A DNA stretch of 14,957 nt from Chloroflexota bacterium (GCA_024223125.1 JAAEOP010000044.1:1-14957); one strand, 5' to 3'. Shown: positions 7,655 to 14,888, counted from the stretch's first letter. Numbers and translations are program-made. Notes: a model not told the origin generated them from the sequence alone.

Positions 7655-9337
7655 CTATTCTACGTATCCAAGCGCTCTCAAATGATCAAATAATTCATCT
7701 GCTTCTTGCTGAGTGTAAGGGTTCTTTGTTTCGATGTCTGTTTCGGTGTCTCCAGGTTGAGAGAGGGGTTTAGATTTATTTCGGAATTCTGTTGTGAATA
7801 AATGGGTGAGTACACGGCCGTCATAATCCTCGGGAATCGGTACACCATGCAAATAGAGCAGCGTAGCCGGAATATCCACCAGATCGCTCTGTTTTGCCTT
7901 CCCGTTGGATTGGAATGCCGGGCCAGAAAATACATAAATGCCATCTCGGCTGTGATAACCGTAATCCCGTCCACTCACAAAATACCGCTCTCTTGCCTGA
8001 TCCACAATCGCATCATGACTGGAAAGTTGAATATTCCACGACGTTTGGTACGTATCCAAAATCAAATCGGGCGCCAGACGAGTAGCCGCGCCAGTGTAGA
8101 TTTGATCGGCCGTGTAAATATTAGGGAATAATAGCTGCCCCGTTTCCGGATCAGACAATGCACCCAGTTTATTTGTCAGTTCCGTAATGAGCAGGTCTTT
8201 CTCGTGGGGAGAAACGACGCCTGTTGGTTCGCGCCCGGCCATATTCAAATAAAGCAAGCCCGAATGAATCGTACCCGGAAATACTTTCGTCCGCTCAAAG
8301 TCAGGTTGATTAGTATAATCCACATGTTCACGCGCAAAAGGGATTGCCTGGTCAACTTTTTCCCACCATTTTTGGGTTATGTTGGCCGGCAAGTGGGGGA
8401 TCGTAGCCAGATACAAATGTCTGAGACCTTTTTCAACGATGCCAGACTTGCCTTGAATCATGTGTAACCACTGGTACAAAATCCAATTTAAGGCTGTTTT
8501 TCGTTCGGTTTTCGGGCGTTTGGTCTGTACATAATAGCCATTATCTCGCAGCCATGCTTGCAACAAGAAATTGCCTTTCACCCGGCTAGACCCATGATCG
8601 GAAATAACCATAACATTATCTGGCGCAAACGCATCAATCAGATATTGTAAATCGGCATCAGATTGGCAAATAGCGCGTTCTACCTGTTCTAACTTGGGCA
8701 TCTTATGGTTGGCATGATCCGGCAGCATCAAGTTTATGACTAGCACATCCACTTGGTATTGGTCCGCTAATTGAGCTGCAATGTTCGTTTGCGAAGTCTG
8801 GAGTTTTTGCTCGGCTTCAAATATCTGTTCTGGTTTACCATTTAACAAAAGGTCGGGATCAACTACCGGTTCAAAGACGCCTAATTCAGATTTTATCCAG
8901 GTCATAATATTGGCGGGATAGGTAATATCTTGAGCGGACCCAGGCGTACCAAATCCGCATACTAAAAAACCTTCAAGCGATTGTGGAGGATAGGTGAAGG
9001 GGATGTTAACGAGGCCGACCTTCAATCCGGCTTCATTGAGCCGTCGCCAAAATGGCGTTCCGTGCCGCAACTTGTCATTGGTTGGGATTGTTTGGTAACT
9101 GCCCGGTTGACGGGTCGTCATGTCATAGATACCGTGTTTGCCAGGATTTTTGCCGGTTATGAGTGTTGACCAGGCTGTTGGCGTCCAGGCGGGCATAGTA
9201 GATTGTAATGTGCCCCATGCGCCAGCATCCATCAATTTTTTAAGCGCCGGTAATCGTGTTTTGTTGAGGAGGGGATTGATGTAAGCCCAACAAGCTGCAT
9301 CTAAACCCACGAGAAGTGTTTTTTTTCGTTCATTCAT
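7655..9337 (-). CDS. Alkaline-phosphatase-superfamily enzyme, type I phosphodiesterase/nucleotide pyrophosphatase-like
   Basis: A 560-residue hydrolase or phosphotransferase with the full two-metal active site of the family: D13 in LLVGLDAA, nucleophile T52 in PAWTPTAWSTLITG, D207 and H211 in LPDHANH, D247-H248 in ISDHG, and H461 in GYHSRDG. By family knowledge these residues cleave phosphate mono- or diesters, often of nucleotides or nucleotide-sugars. There is no signal peptide or membrane helix, so it is predicted to be cytosolic, unlike LtaS/MdoB-type phosphoglycerol transferases. Related soluble enzymes are often found in polysaccharide clusters, but their substrate is not settled. Residues about 520-545 are a polar linker before a short helical tail ending ALGYVE. 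Start ATG 9337 begins directly before the first strand and is preceded by an A/T-rich leader with no clear Shine-Dalgarno. Confidence 0.87.
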   Translation of the reverse strand: MNERKKTLLVGLDAACWAYINPLLNKTRLPALKKLMDAGAWGTLQSTMPAWTPTAWSTLITGKNPGKHGIYDMTTRQPGSYQTIPTNDKLRHGTPFWRRLNEAGLKVGLVNIPFTYPPQSLEGFLVCGFGTPGSAQDITYPANIMTWIKSELGVFEPVVDPDLLLNGKPEQIFEAEQKLQTSQTNIAAQLADQYQVDVLVINLMLPDHANHKMPKLEQVERAICQSDADLQYLIDAFAPDNVMVISDHGSSRVKGNFLLQAWLRDNGYYVQTKRPKTERKTALNWILYQWLHMIQGKSGIVEKGLRHLYLATIPHLPANITQKWWEKVDQAIPFAREHVDYTNQPDFERTKVFPGTIHSGLLYLNMAGREPTGVVSPHEKDLLITELTNKLGALSDPETGQLLFPNIYTADQIYTGAATRLAPDLILDTYQTSWNIQLSSHDAIVDQARERYFVSGRDYGYHSRDGIYVFSGPAFQSNGKAKQSDLVDIPATLLYLHGVPIPEDYDGRVLTHLFTTEFRNKSKPLSQPGDTETDIETKNPYTQQEADELFDHLRALGYVE

Positions 9338-9429
9338 ATTATTATTGTTTGAGTGGTGCTACTATGTAGAATAGACGGGTGTCATATATGGGCGAATTAT
9401 CATCATACCGTATTGGCACCTTAATAGTC
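9338..9429. other. 92-base intergenic gap, no clear signal
   Basis: This is the longest gene-free stretch between genes. On the minus strand it holds A/T-rich words such as TATGAT and GATAAT that resemble a -10 box, but the nearest -35-like word (TTGAGA) is 20 bases from TATGAT, too far for a convincing sigma-70 promoter. No terminator hairpin was found. A weak internal promoter for the phosphodiesterase and downstream genes is possible only. Confidence 0.3.
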
Positions 9430-9867
9430 TCAATCTATTAGCTGATATTGAAATCTTTGAAGAAGATCCTCATGTTGACAAAGAACTCCATTAATCTCCC
9501 TTATTTGTCTTTGTGAAAGCTTATTGATCTTTTGCTGGTTGAGATTTTTAACGCCTTGGATAGACTCGCCAGTTATGTTATGGGCTGAAAATTTAGCTCC
9601 TATATTAACAGAGCCGATCTCTGGTAAAAAGTTAAGGATATTCTGAATTGTGTCTTCTGTGTTGTTTGTAAACTGCTCATAACTAAAAAGAAATGTGTCA
9701 TGAAGATGTGGGGATAGAAGGAAGAGATATTTTACGTCCCGTCTCCATTCATTAATTAACCTTTTGCTTGGTTTCTTAAATATACTGGGAATATTTCGGG
9801 CTTGCTTCCTAACTAGATCCATCATTTCTTTGACCATATCCGCTACTACTTGATTGGAACTATCCAC
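9430..9867 (-). CDS. C-terminal fragment of a sulfotransferase-like protein (probable remnant)
   Basis: A 145-residue ORF beginning at GTG 9867 (an ATG at 9837 is an alternative). EWRRDVKYLF, FSYEQFTNNTEDTIQNIL and NFLPEIG resemble the sulfotransferase segment usually written as RYEDLxxxPxxTLxxxxxFLG. It continues with a His-containing loop (SAHNIT), LNQQKINKLSQRQIREI, and a terminal helix as in that family. The PAPS-binding half (5'-phosphosulfate loop and the 3'-phosphate Arg/Ser) is absent: upstream in this frame a stop occurs near 9908, and the DNA there codes the end of the Wzt-like ATPase, overlapping by 22 bases. I read it as the tail of a truncated sulfotransferase left after a deletion, though an independent small protein cannot be excluded. 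Its base use looks more A/T-rich than its neighbours. Confidence 0.5.
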   Translation of the reverse strand: MDSSNQVVADMVKEMMDLVRKQARNIPSIFKKPSKRLINEWRRDVKYLFLLSPHLHDTFLFSYEQFTNNTEDTIQNILNFLPEIGSVNIGAKFSAHNITGESIQGVKNLNQQKINKLSQRQIREINGVLCQHEDLLQRFQYQLID

Positions 9868-11117
9868 CGGTGAGGAAGAATCACATTGAAGTTTGTTTGG
9901 GAATTAATTGGACGGCCGTTCAAATGACCGGGTAGGACATCAATAAAAGCGGCTGCTTCCACAAAATCCTGACGTTCCCCATTCCCACGTATCAATACAT
10001 TGACTCGAAACCGTCCGGGCATCAGTAACAATTCATCCATATCACAAACAAATGAATTACCTAAGTCAGTGTCATATTTATCTATATCGCTGGGTACATT
10101 GCTTTTAAAAATAGCGATACGTTGTCCTAAATGGTTGAATATAACAAATAAACAGGAAACATCACTCGTTAACTGATTTAAATGAAAAACCAGTCTAATT
10201 GGTTGGCCAGAAATTACTTGGGTTGTTGCTTCTGTGCCTCCATTTGCATAAATATCTAATCCAATTAGCCTGATATCTCCTTTACCATTTCTATCTTTGC
10301 GTTCACTCAGATCAAGTGTCTTTAATTGTTCTAATGTCTTTAGGTAAGCATCCACTGCATTCTTCATCAGGCCATCTTCTTGAATAGCTCCGTTGCACAA
10401 GAAGATTCCACGCGGACAGAAGGATTGCATGAGTGACATATTATGGCTTACAAAAAGCACTGTCCGTCCTTCATGAGCGACATCATCCATCTTGCCTAAA
10501 CATTTTTTTTGAAAGGCGATATCGCCAACGGCTAGAACTTCATCTACCAGTAAAATCTCGGGTTCGAGGTGGGCAGCCACAGAAAATGCCAGACGCACAT
10601 ACATGCCGCTGGAATAATGTTTTACAGGTGTGTCTATGAATTTCTCTATTTCGGCAAAGGCCACGATCTCGTCAAAGCGTTGCTCAATTTCCACTTTGGT
10701 CATGCCCAGAATGGCCCCGTTCAGAAAGACGTTTTCCCGCCCGGTCAACTCTGGATGAAAACCGGTACCCACTTCTAATAAGGAACCGACACGGCCGTAT
10801 ATTCGCGCTTCGCCTAGTGTTGGCTCTGTAATACGAGATAAAATCTTCAACAGGGTGCTTTTCCCGGCGCCATTACGGCCGATAATCCCTACCGCTTCAC
10901 CCCGCTTAATCTCAAATGACACATCATTCAAAGCCCAAAACGAAGTATCTAACTCCGCCGCGCCTGTGGCTTGGCCGCGTACCAGCTTACCTGCTCGCCG
11001 AAATGGGGCTATTGCCAAGTCTGCCATCTGTTGGCCGATGGTATCATTTTTTTTCTGAACATGCCCAATGTGATATTCCTTACTTAATCCGTTAACCTGT
11101 ATTGCAATGTCACTCAT
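9846..11117 (-). CDS. wzt: Polysaccharide ABC exporter ATPase, Wzt-like, with C-terminal cargo domain
   Basis: A 423-residue nucleotide-binding subunit that powers export of the lipid-linked glycan through the adjacent permease. Motifs in order: Walker A GRNGAGKST (80-88), Q-loop region EVGTGFHPELTG, signature YSSGMYVRL (168-176), Walker B ILLVDE (188-193), and H-loop VSHN with H225. An insert of about 35 residues precedes the first conserved WALNDVSF, as usual in Wzt/TagH/KpsT-like ATPases. Residues about 280-420 form an extra beta-rich domain (GLDIYANGG, LVFHLNQL, PGRFRVNVLI) like the Wzt C-terminal domain, which in studied systems recognises the capped glycan. This suggests chain-end recognition here. 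Start ATG 11117 has AAGGA ten bases upstream and lies 13 bases after the permease stop. Confidence 0.95.
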   Translation of the reverse strand: MSDIAIQVNGLSKEYHIGHVQKKNDTIGQQMADLAIAPFRRAGKLVRGQATGAAELDTSFWALNDVSFEIKRGEAVGIIGRNGAGKSTLLKILSRITEPTLGEARIYGRVGSLLEVGTGFHPELTGRENVFLNGAILGMTKVEIEQRFDEIVAFAEIEKFIDTPVKHYSSGMYVRLAFSVAAHLEPEILLVDEVLAVGDIAFQKKCLGKMDDVAHEGRTVLFVSHNMSLMQSFCPRGIFLCNGAIQEDGLMKNAVDAYLKTLEQLKTLDLSERKDRNGKGDIRLIGLDIYANGGTEATTQVISGQPIRLVFHLNQLTSDVSCLFVIFNHLGQRIAIFKSNVPSDIDKYDTDLGNSFVCDMDELLLMPGRFRVNVLIRGNGERQDFVEAAAFIDVLPGHLNGRPINSQTNFNVILPHRWIVPIK

Positions 11118-11127
11118 ACCGAACTAA

Positions 11128-11132
11128 TCCTT
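11128..11132 (-). promoter_or_regulatory. Shine-Dalgarno of the Wzt-like gene, overlapping the permease stop
   Basis: AAGGA on the minus strand overlaps the TAA stop of the permease and lies ten bases before ATG 11117. It links translation of the two exporter subunits. Confidence 0.55.
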
Positions 11133-12045
11133 AAACCACATCTGCAAATGTTTTTTCCATTCGCCGAAAATAATAAGCGCCGCTTATAAGCAGGATGATG
11201 GCTACGGCCGCCGAAACAATGACAATGGGGCCGGGCGCTGTATCCGTACCCAACAATGCCCAGCGAAATCCTTCTACTACACCGGCCATGGGATTGATGC
11301 CGTACAATGTGCGCCACGGTTCAGATAGCAGGCTGCTGGAATAAGCGATGGGGGTGACAAACATCCACAACTGGATAAGGAATGGAATGATATAGCGCAC
11401 GTCTCGAAACTGCACATTCATGGCCGAAAGCCATAAACCTGTACCTAAACAAGTAACCAGCGCCATCAGTAAAAAGAACGGCAACCATATGATGTTTTGG
11501 ATGACTATGTTAGAGAGATAACCATAATAGCCCATCATTATCAGTAGTACAACGAAGGCCAGTACAAAGTCTACCAGACCAGCCAGTACGGCCGCTGTAG
11601 GCATGGTCAGGCGCGGAAAGTAAATTTTCTTGACCATATTGGAATTTTGTACAAGCGTGTTAGCCGACATAGTAAGCCCGGTGGCAAAAAATGCCCAGGG
11701 TACCAAAGCTGTATAGCTAAAAAGAGGGTATGGGAGGCCATCTGAGGGGACCTGGGCTAATCTCCCAAAGAATATGCTAAAAACAACCATCGTTAAGAGA
11801 GGTTGTAGAATAGCCCACGATACGCCTAATATCGTCTGTTTATAACGGACTTTAATATCTCGCCAGACAAAGAAATAAAGCAATTCTCGGTATGCCCATA
11901 CCTCGCCCAATCTTAAAGACACCCACCCCTGGGAAGGTGTGATGTGAACGAGCGGCTGATTATATTTTGCAGTTGATGCCGCTGATGTATCTTGTTGCAA
12001 GGTTATTGGTTGTTGTTTTTCACGAACGCTGTCCTGAGATAGCAT
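11131..12045 (-). CDS. wzm: Polysaccharide ABC exporter permease, Wzm-like (ABC-2 type)
   Basis: A 304-residue inner-membrane permease forming the channel for the glycan together with the adjacent ATPase. After a polar N-terminal tail (about 45 residues), the amphipathic entry WRDIKVRYKQTILG and SWAILQPL (about 61-83) is the hallmark of Wzm/TagG-type ABC-2 permeases. Six hydrophobic segments follow, including LLTMVVFSIFFG, LVPWAFFATGL, VDFVLAFVVLLIMM, LPFFLLMALVTCLG, IQLWMFVTPIAY and IVIVSAAVAIILLI. NPMAGVVEGFRWAL (about 251-264) is the conserved loop before the last helix. I chose ATG 12045, with AGGTGG eleven bases upstream; a GTG five codons earlier (12060) is possible. The gene follows a 90-base gap containing a small hairpin. 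Confidence 0.94.
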   Translation of the reverse strand: MLSQDSVREKQQPITLQQDTSAASTAKYNQPLVHITPSQGWVSLRLGEVWAYRELLYFFVWRDIKVRYKQTILGVSWAILQPLLTMVVFSIFFGRLAQVPSDGLPYPLFSYTALVPWAFFATGLTMSANTLVQNSNMVKKIYFPRLTMPTAAVLAGLVDFVLAFVVLLIMMGYYGYLSNIVIQNIIWLPFFLLMALVTCLGTGLWLSAMNVQFRDVRYIIPFLIQLWMFVTPIAYSSSLLSEPWRTLYGINPMAGVVEGFRWALLGTDTAPGPIVIVSAAVAIILLISGAYYFRRMEKTFADVV

Positions 12046-12056
12046 TTTAATTTTTA

Positions 12057-12062
12057 CCACCT
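12057..12062 (-). promoter_or_regulatory. Shine-Dalgarno favouring the permease start at 12045
   Basis: AGGTGG lies eleven bases before ATG 12045 on the minus strand. It overlaps the alternative GTG start at 12060, which has no good site of its own, so the later ATG is preferred. Confidence 0.45.
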
Positions 12063-12088
12063 GTTAATCTAAATTCTAATATGCTGCT

Positions 12089-12108
12089 GAAAATGGTTCC
12101 CCATTTTC
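12089..12108 (-). other. Perfect 8-bp hairpin between the propeller and permease genes
   Basis: GAAAATGG and its exact complement CCATTTTC are separated by a four-base loop, in the gap between the 917-residue propeller gene and the exporter permease. There is no U-run after the stem on the minus strand, so it is not a classical intrinsic terminator. It may be an attenuating or transcript-processing stem that sets the ratio of the first gene to the exporter, or chance. A weaker 6-bp pair (12122-12127 with 12141-12146) overlaps the end of the propeller gene. Confidence 0.35.
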
Positions 12109-12134
12109 TTCAATGTGGACGCGATCTTACCAAT

Positions 12135-14888
12135 TTACCTAGATCGGATCAAAATGCGCCAACTAATAATGAAAACTATACCTATGATTATTATAGCCGG
12201 AATAACGCTTATTATTAATCCACCTATTTGGCTGTTCGTATTTAATGGCCCAATTTGAAGACCCGTACTTAAGTTTGGATCAGGGGGAAGGAGGATGGAT
12301 TCTGGTGTTGGCGACGGTTCAACTGTGGCTAAAGGGGTTGCTGTTGGCGGTGGAGTTGCCGTTAAAGTTGGTAATGGTGTTAATGAAACGTCTGCATTTT
12401 CCCATAATCGAGCTGAATAATATATTTGTTGTTGTAACGTATCGGTGGTTAAATCATTTACTAGACCAGTGTAGATAATGGCTAGACGGCCGTCAGGCAC
12501 AGCAGCGGCTGCCAGAGAATCTGTTTCCAACGTCATTTCTGCCATTGTCACCTGTTCAATTGATTGCCAAAGATTTCCATCCCATAGCCATTCTTCCAGA
12601 AGCAATTGGTTGTTGGCGTTGCCAGACAATTGAAAAATATGAACTTCCCCGGTTCTATCCAGGACTAAGGTTGTTGGGCCAACCTCGGTTGTAAACGTAT
12701 TTACTCGAACCGGCATACTCCAGGTAATACCATTATCTATTGATTGTTGATGCCATGTTTCGACCTGGTTGTCGTTTAACAGTTGCCACGCTCTGTGTAA
12801 GTTACGCTCGCCAACACCTACAATATTATGCCATATAATTTGACCTTCTGTTGCGATTTCTGATTCTGTCCATGTTTGTCCCTTATCTAGTGAACGCGCA
12901 TAAACCAGGGCCGTTGTTTCGATATCTGAGGGTTGTGTATTTTTTGTCCATAGGAGATGTAAATCATTCTCATTGGTTTTTGTTATTTGGGGTTGGCCGA
13001 CTATCTGCCAGTTTGCCTGGCTGCCATCAAAGACAAAAATCGGTTCTGACCAAGTTTCCCCTTTATCTTCAGATGTAGTCAAGTAAATTCCCCGACCTTC
13101 GTTTATGACGCTGGCATAGACAACATAGATAATTCCGTCTTCATCAGTCATTATATCTGGCCAGATAGAACTATTGGAATGAGGCGCTGGCAATCGTTGC
13201 GGATCGAGCCATTCTGTAGAGGAAATAGCTCGTTCGGCAACTGCCCGGCTAAAGTAGATATCGCCCGAAATACCATTTCCCCAGACAGCATACAAAAGTC
13301 CATCGGAGCTGGTGGTGATGGCAGGATGATCTGTCTTGCCGATCGGTGATGTTAACATGGAGCGAGGCGATGACCATATGCCATCTTCAAGACGGGCGTA
13401 GTAAATGGCATTGCCAATGCCGCTTGCCGGTTGGGTAATTGTGTTGAGGGCGCTAGGTATGTCTGATTCGCTCCAAATTGCATGGATACGGCCGTCATTA
13501 TCAGCTACCAGTTGAGGAAACTTTGCGCGCGTCAGGCTATTGGCAATTGTTTCTGGCAGGCTCCAAATGGGGGTTGGCGGGAATTGATCTACCCAATCTT
13601 CCAGACTGCCCAGAGGCCGGGTCATCGCCCAAATCTCTTGAATATCTTGTGGCTGACTGACACCGCAGCCCAGAGCTAGCAGATCGTTTTCGCGGGTAAC
13701 GGCCGTTTGCAAACAGCTAAAATCCACATTGCGGAAAGTGGTGGGGTCTGTGAAACTGACCAGCGGTTCCTGCAATTGTGGTTCACTCCATTGGCTGCTA
13801 TCCCACGCTTGCATAAATCCTTCCCCATTTACCAATGATAGCAAAAATAGCAGATTATTGTCATTGACAAATAAGAGATTTTCGGTGGGACAGGCGGTGA
13901 CATTTTCCAATACGACTTGACGCGGTTTCCAGTCACGTCCCCCATTTTTAGACACCTGATGATAGATGGCGCAGTTTTCATCCCCATGTTGGGCACGCCA
14001 GGCAATATGTACATCATCTCCCACAATGGCCAAAGTGCTGTTGGCCGGGCCGGGCGCCAGGGGGTCGTCTTCAAGCTGACGGGTGTCTATGGGGACGGAT
14101 TCTGTCCAGGTTGTGCCGGCGTCGGCCGAGCGGGTCGTATAGACTGTATCTAAAAACGGATTATCCCAGACAGCTACCAATTCATTGCCAAAGGTATCTA
14201 TTTGTAACCGTACCTGATCGCGGGGAATAGAGCGCATATAATCGGACTGATATAACAAAATGGGGTCTGTCCAAATAAATCCACTATCGTCTGAGCGGCG
14301 ATAGTAGATGCCGGTGGGCAAAGCTTCTGAATGGACCGGACGCACATACAGCAGATGGATGCGGCCGCTATCATCGGTAAGCGCCTGCACAGCCGTAGCC
14401 GCTTCGCCTAACTGAATCGGCGTTGTCCAGCCAGCCTGAGAGGCAAAATCATTGGCTGCTACCTGACTAGTCAGCAACTTGCCGTTAATATCCGACCAAA
14501 AGCCATGAATGACGTTGTTATTATCGGCCAAAAGGAATGGGGTGTGGATGCCTTCAAAAATACGGCCGTCCTGAGGAATGGTGAAAGGCGGCGAGGTAAA
14601 AGGTAGGCGGACAAACTGAGGCGGCCCCCAGTTACGGCCGTCGCCGCTACTGTACACAAATCCTGAAAAAGCATCTCGCCACAGCAGATGCATTGTCCCC
14701 GTAACGCCCACCGTAAAAACCGGATCTGTTGCCACCCCTGACTGCGATAAATTTTGCGGCGGCTGCCAGACAGTATCTTCATCAGGTTGGGCCAATGTGT
14801 GACCGGCCAACCCCACAAACAGGATTAGTAGTAACAAACAAGTAGTTATCAGACAAACTTTAAGCAATGACTTCTTAGAACCAGCCAT
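12135..14888 (-). CDS. Membrane-anchored double beta-propeller protein with BNR/Asp-box repeats (sialidase-like fold)
   Basis: A 917-residue exported protein. Residues 1-34 are a signal segment (KKSLLK, hydrophobic core, AGHTLAQ). The ectodomain has 14 strand repeats of the D-x-x-G-x-(I/L/V)-H-x-x-W type in two sets of seven: about 61, 121, 172, 231, 289, 340 and 398, then 463, 527, 581, 638, 691, 743 and 797. Asp-boxes SxDxGxxW fall at 199, 254 and 313 (N in place of D) in the first set and 606, 666 and 716 in the second. A Pro/Thr-rich stalk (835-872), a membrane helix (about 888-910) and a basic tail (RILIRSR) follow. This predicts two propellers held outside the cell. No FRIP motif or sialidase triad is evident, so a glycan- or wall-binding role is inferred. 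ATG 14888 directly precedes the signal peptide; its ribosome site is weak. Confidence 0.87.
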   Translation of the reverse strand: MAGSKKSLLKVCLITTCLLLLILFVGLAGHTLAQPDEDTVWQPPQNLSQSGVATDPVFTVGVTGTMHLLWRDAFSGFVYSSGDGRNWGPPQFVRLPFTSPPFTIPQDGRIFEGIHTPFLLADNNNVIHGFWSDINGKLLTSQVAANDFASQAGWTTPIQLGEAATAVQALTDDSGRIHLLYVRPVHSEALPTGIYYRRSDDSGFIWTDPILLYQSDYMRSIPRDQVRLQIDTFGNELVAVWDNPFLDTVYTTRSADAGTTWTESVPIDTRQLEDDPLAPGPANSTLAIVGDDVHIAWRAQHGDENCAIYHQVSKNGGRDWKPRQVVLENVTACPTENLLFVNDNNLLFLLSLVNGEGFMQAWDSSQWSEPQLQEPLVSFTDPTTFRNVDFSCLQTAVTRENDLLALGCGVSQPQDIQEIWAMTRPLGSLEDWVDQFPPTPIWSLPETIANSLTRAKFPQLVADNDGRIHAIWSESDIPSALNTITQPASGIGNAIYYARLEDGIWSSPRSMLTSPIGKTDHPAITTSSDGLLYAVWGNGISGDIYFSRAVAERAISSTEWLDPQRLPAPHSNSSIWPDIMTDEDGIIYVVYASVINEGRGIYLTTSEDKGETWSEPIFVFDGSQANWQIVGQPQITKTNENDLHLLWTKNTQPSDIETTALVYARSLDKGQTWTESEIATEGQIIWHNIVGVGERNLHRAWQLLNDNQVETWHQQSIDNGITWSMPVRVNTFTTEVGPTTLVLDRTGEVHIFQLSGNANNQLLLEEWLWDGNLWQSIEQVTMAEMTLETDSLAAAAVPDGRLAIIYTGLVNDLTTDTLQQQIYYSARLWENADVSLTPLPTLTATPPPTATPLATVEPSPTPESILLPPDPNLSTGLQIGPLNTNSQIGGLIISVIPAIIIIGIVFIISWRILIRSR

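Larger units (their letters stand above)
1369..14641. repeat. Dispersed palindromic octamer ACGGCCGT, 16 copies
   Basis: Exact copies start at 1369, 1828, 2932, 4310, 4581, 4786, 6470, 7534, 7814, 9912, 10791, 12486, 13488, 13699, 14562 and 14634. Chance in about 15 kb of balanced composition would give less than one. All copies lie inside genes and use all three codon frames: Gly-Arg in nine (often DGR or NGR), Arg-Pro in four, Thr-Ala-Val in three. One-base variants such as GCGGCCGT (2721, 5216) and TCGGCCGT (8106) also occur. It resembles the HIP1 type of over-represented palindrome known from cyanobacteria, but with a different sequence. Confidence 0.85.

Noticed and set aside
7802..8131. 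Plus-strand open frame of 109 codons
   Set aside because: It is antisense to the catalytic C-terminal region of the phosphodiesterase, which is well conserved in motif content; no family features in the plus frame.
9311..9325. A-run at codons 5-7 of the phosphodiesterase as a programmed frameshift site
   Set aside because: The run is short, at the very start of an intact 560-codon frame, and no alternative product would make sense.
9430..11117. A fused Wzt-sulfotransferase protein
   Set aside because: The ATPase ends at its own stop (9846-9848) after a complete C-terminal domain, and the sulfotransferase-like frame is different and overlaps by only 22 bases.
12089..12108. Intrinsic terminator between the propeller and permease genes
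   Set aside because: The stem is only 8 bp, A/T-rich in part, and not followed by a U-run on either strand.
1369..14641. ACGGCCGT copies as operators or transposon ends
   Set aside because: All copies are inside genes at irregular spacing (about 70 to 2,100 bases) and without longer flanking similarity.
5085..14888. Calling the two propeller proteins catalytic sialidases
   Set aside because: Asp-boxes are structural and occur in many non-sialidases. No FRIP motif or arginine triad was recognised, and the repeat count looks like seven per module rather than six.
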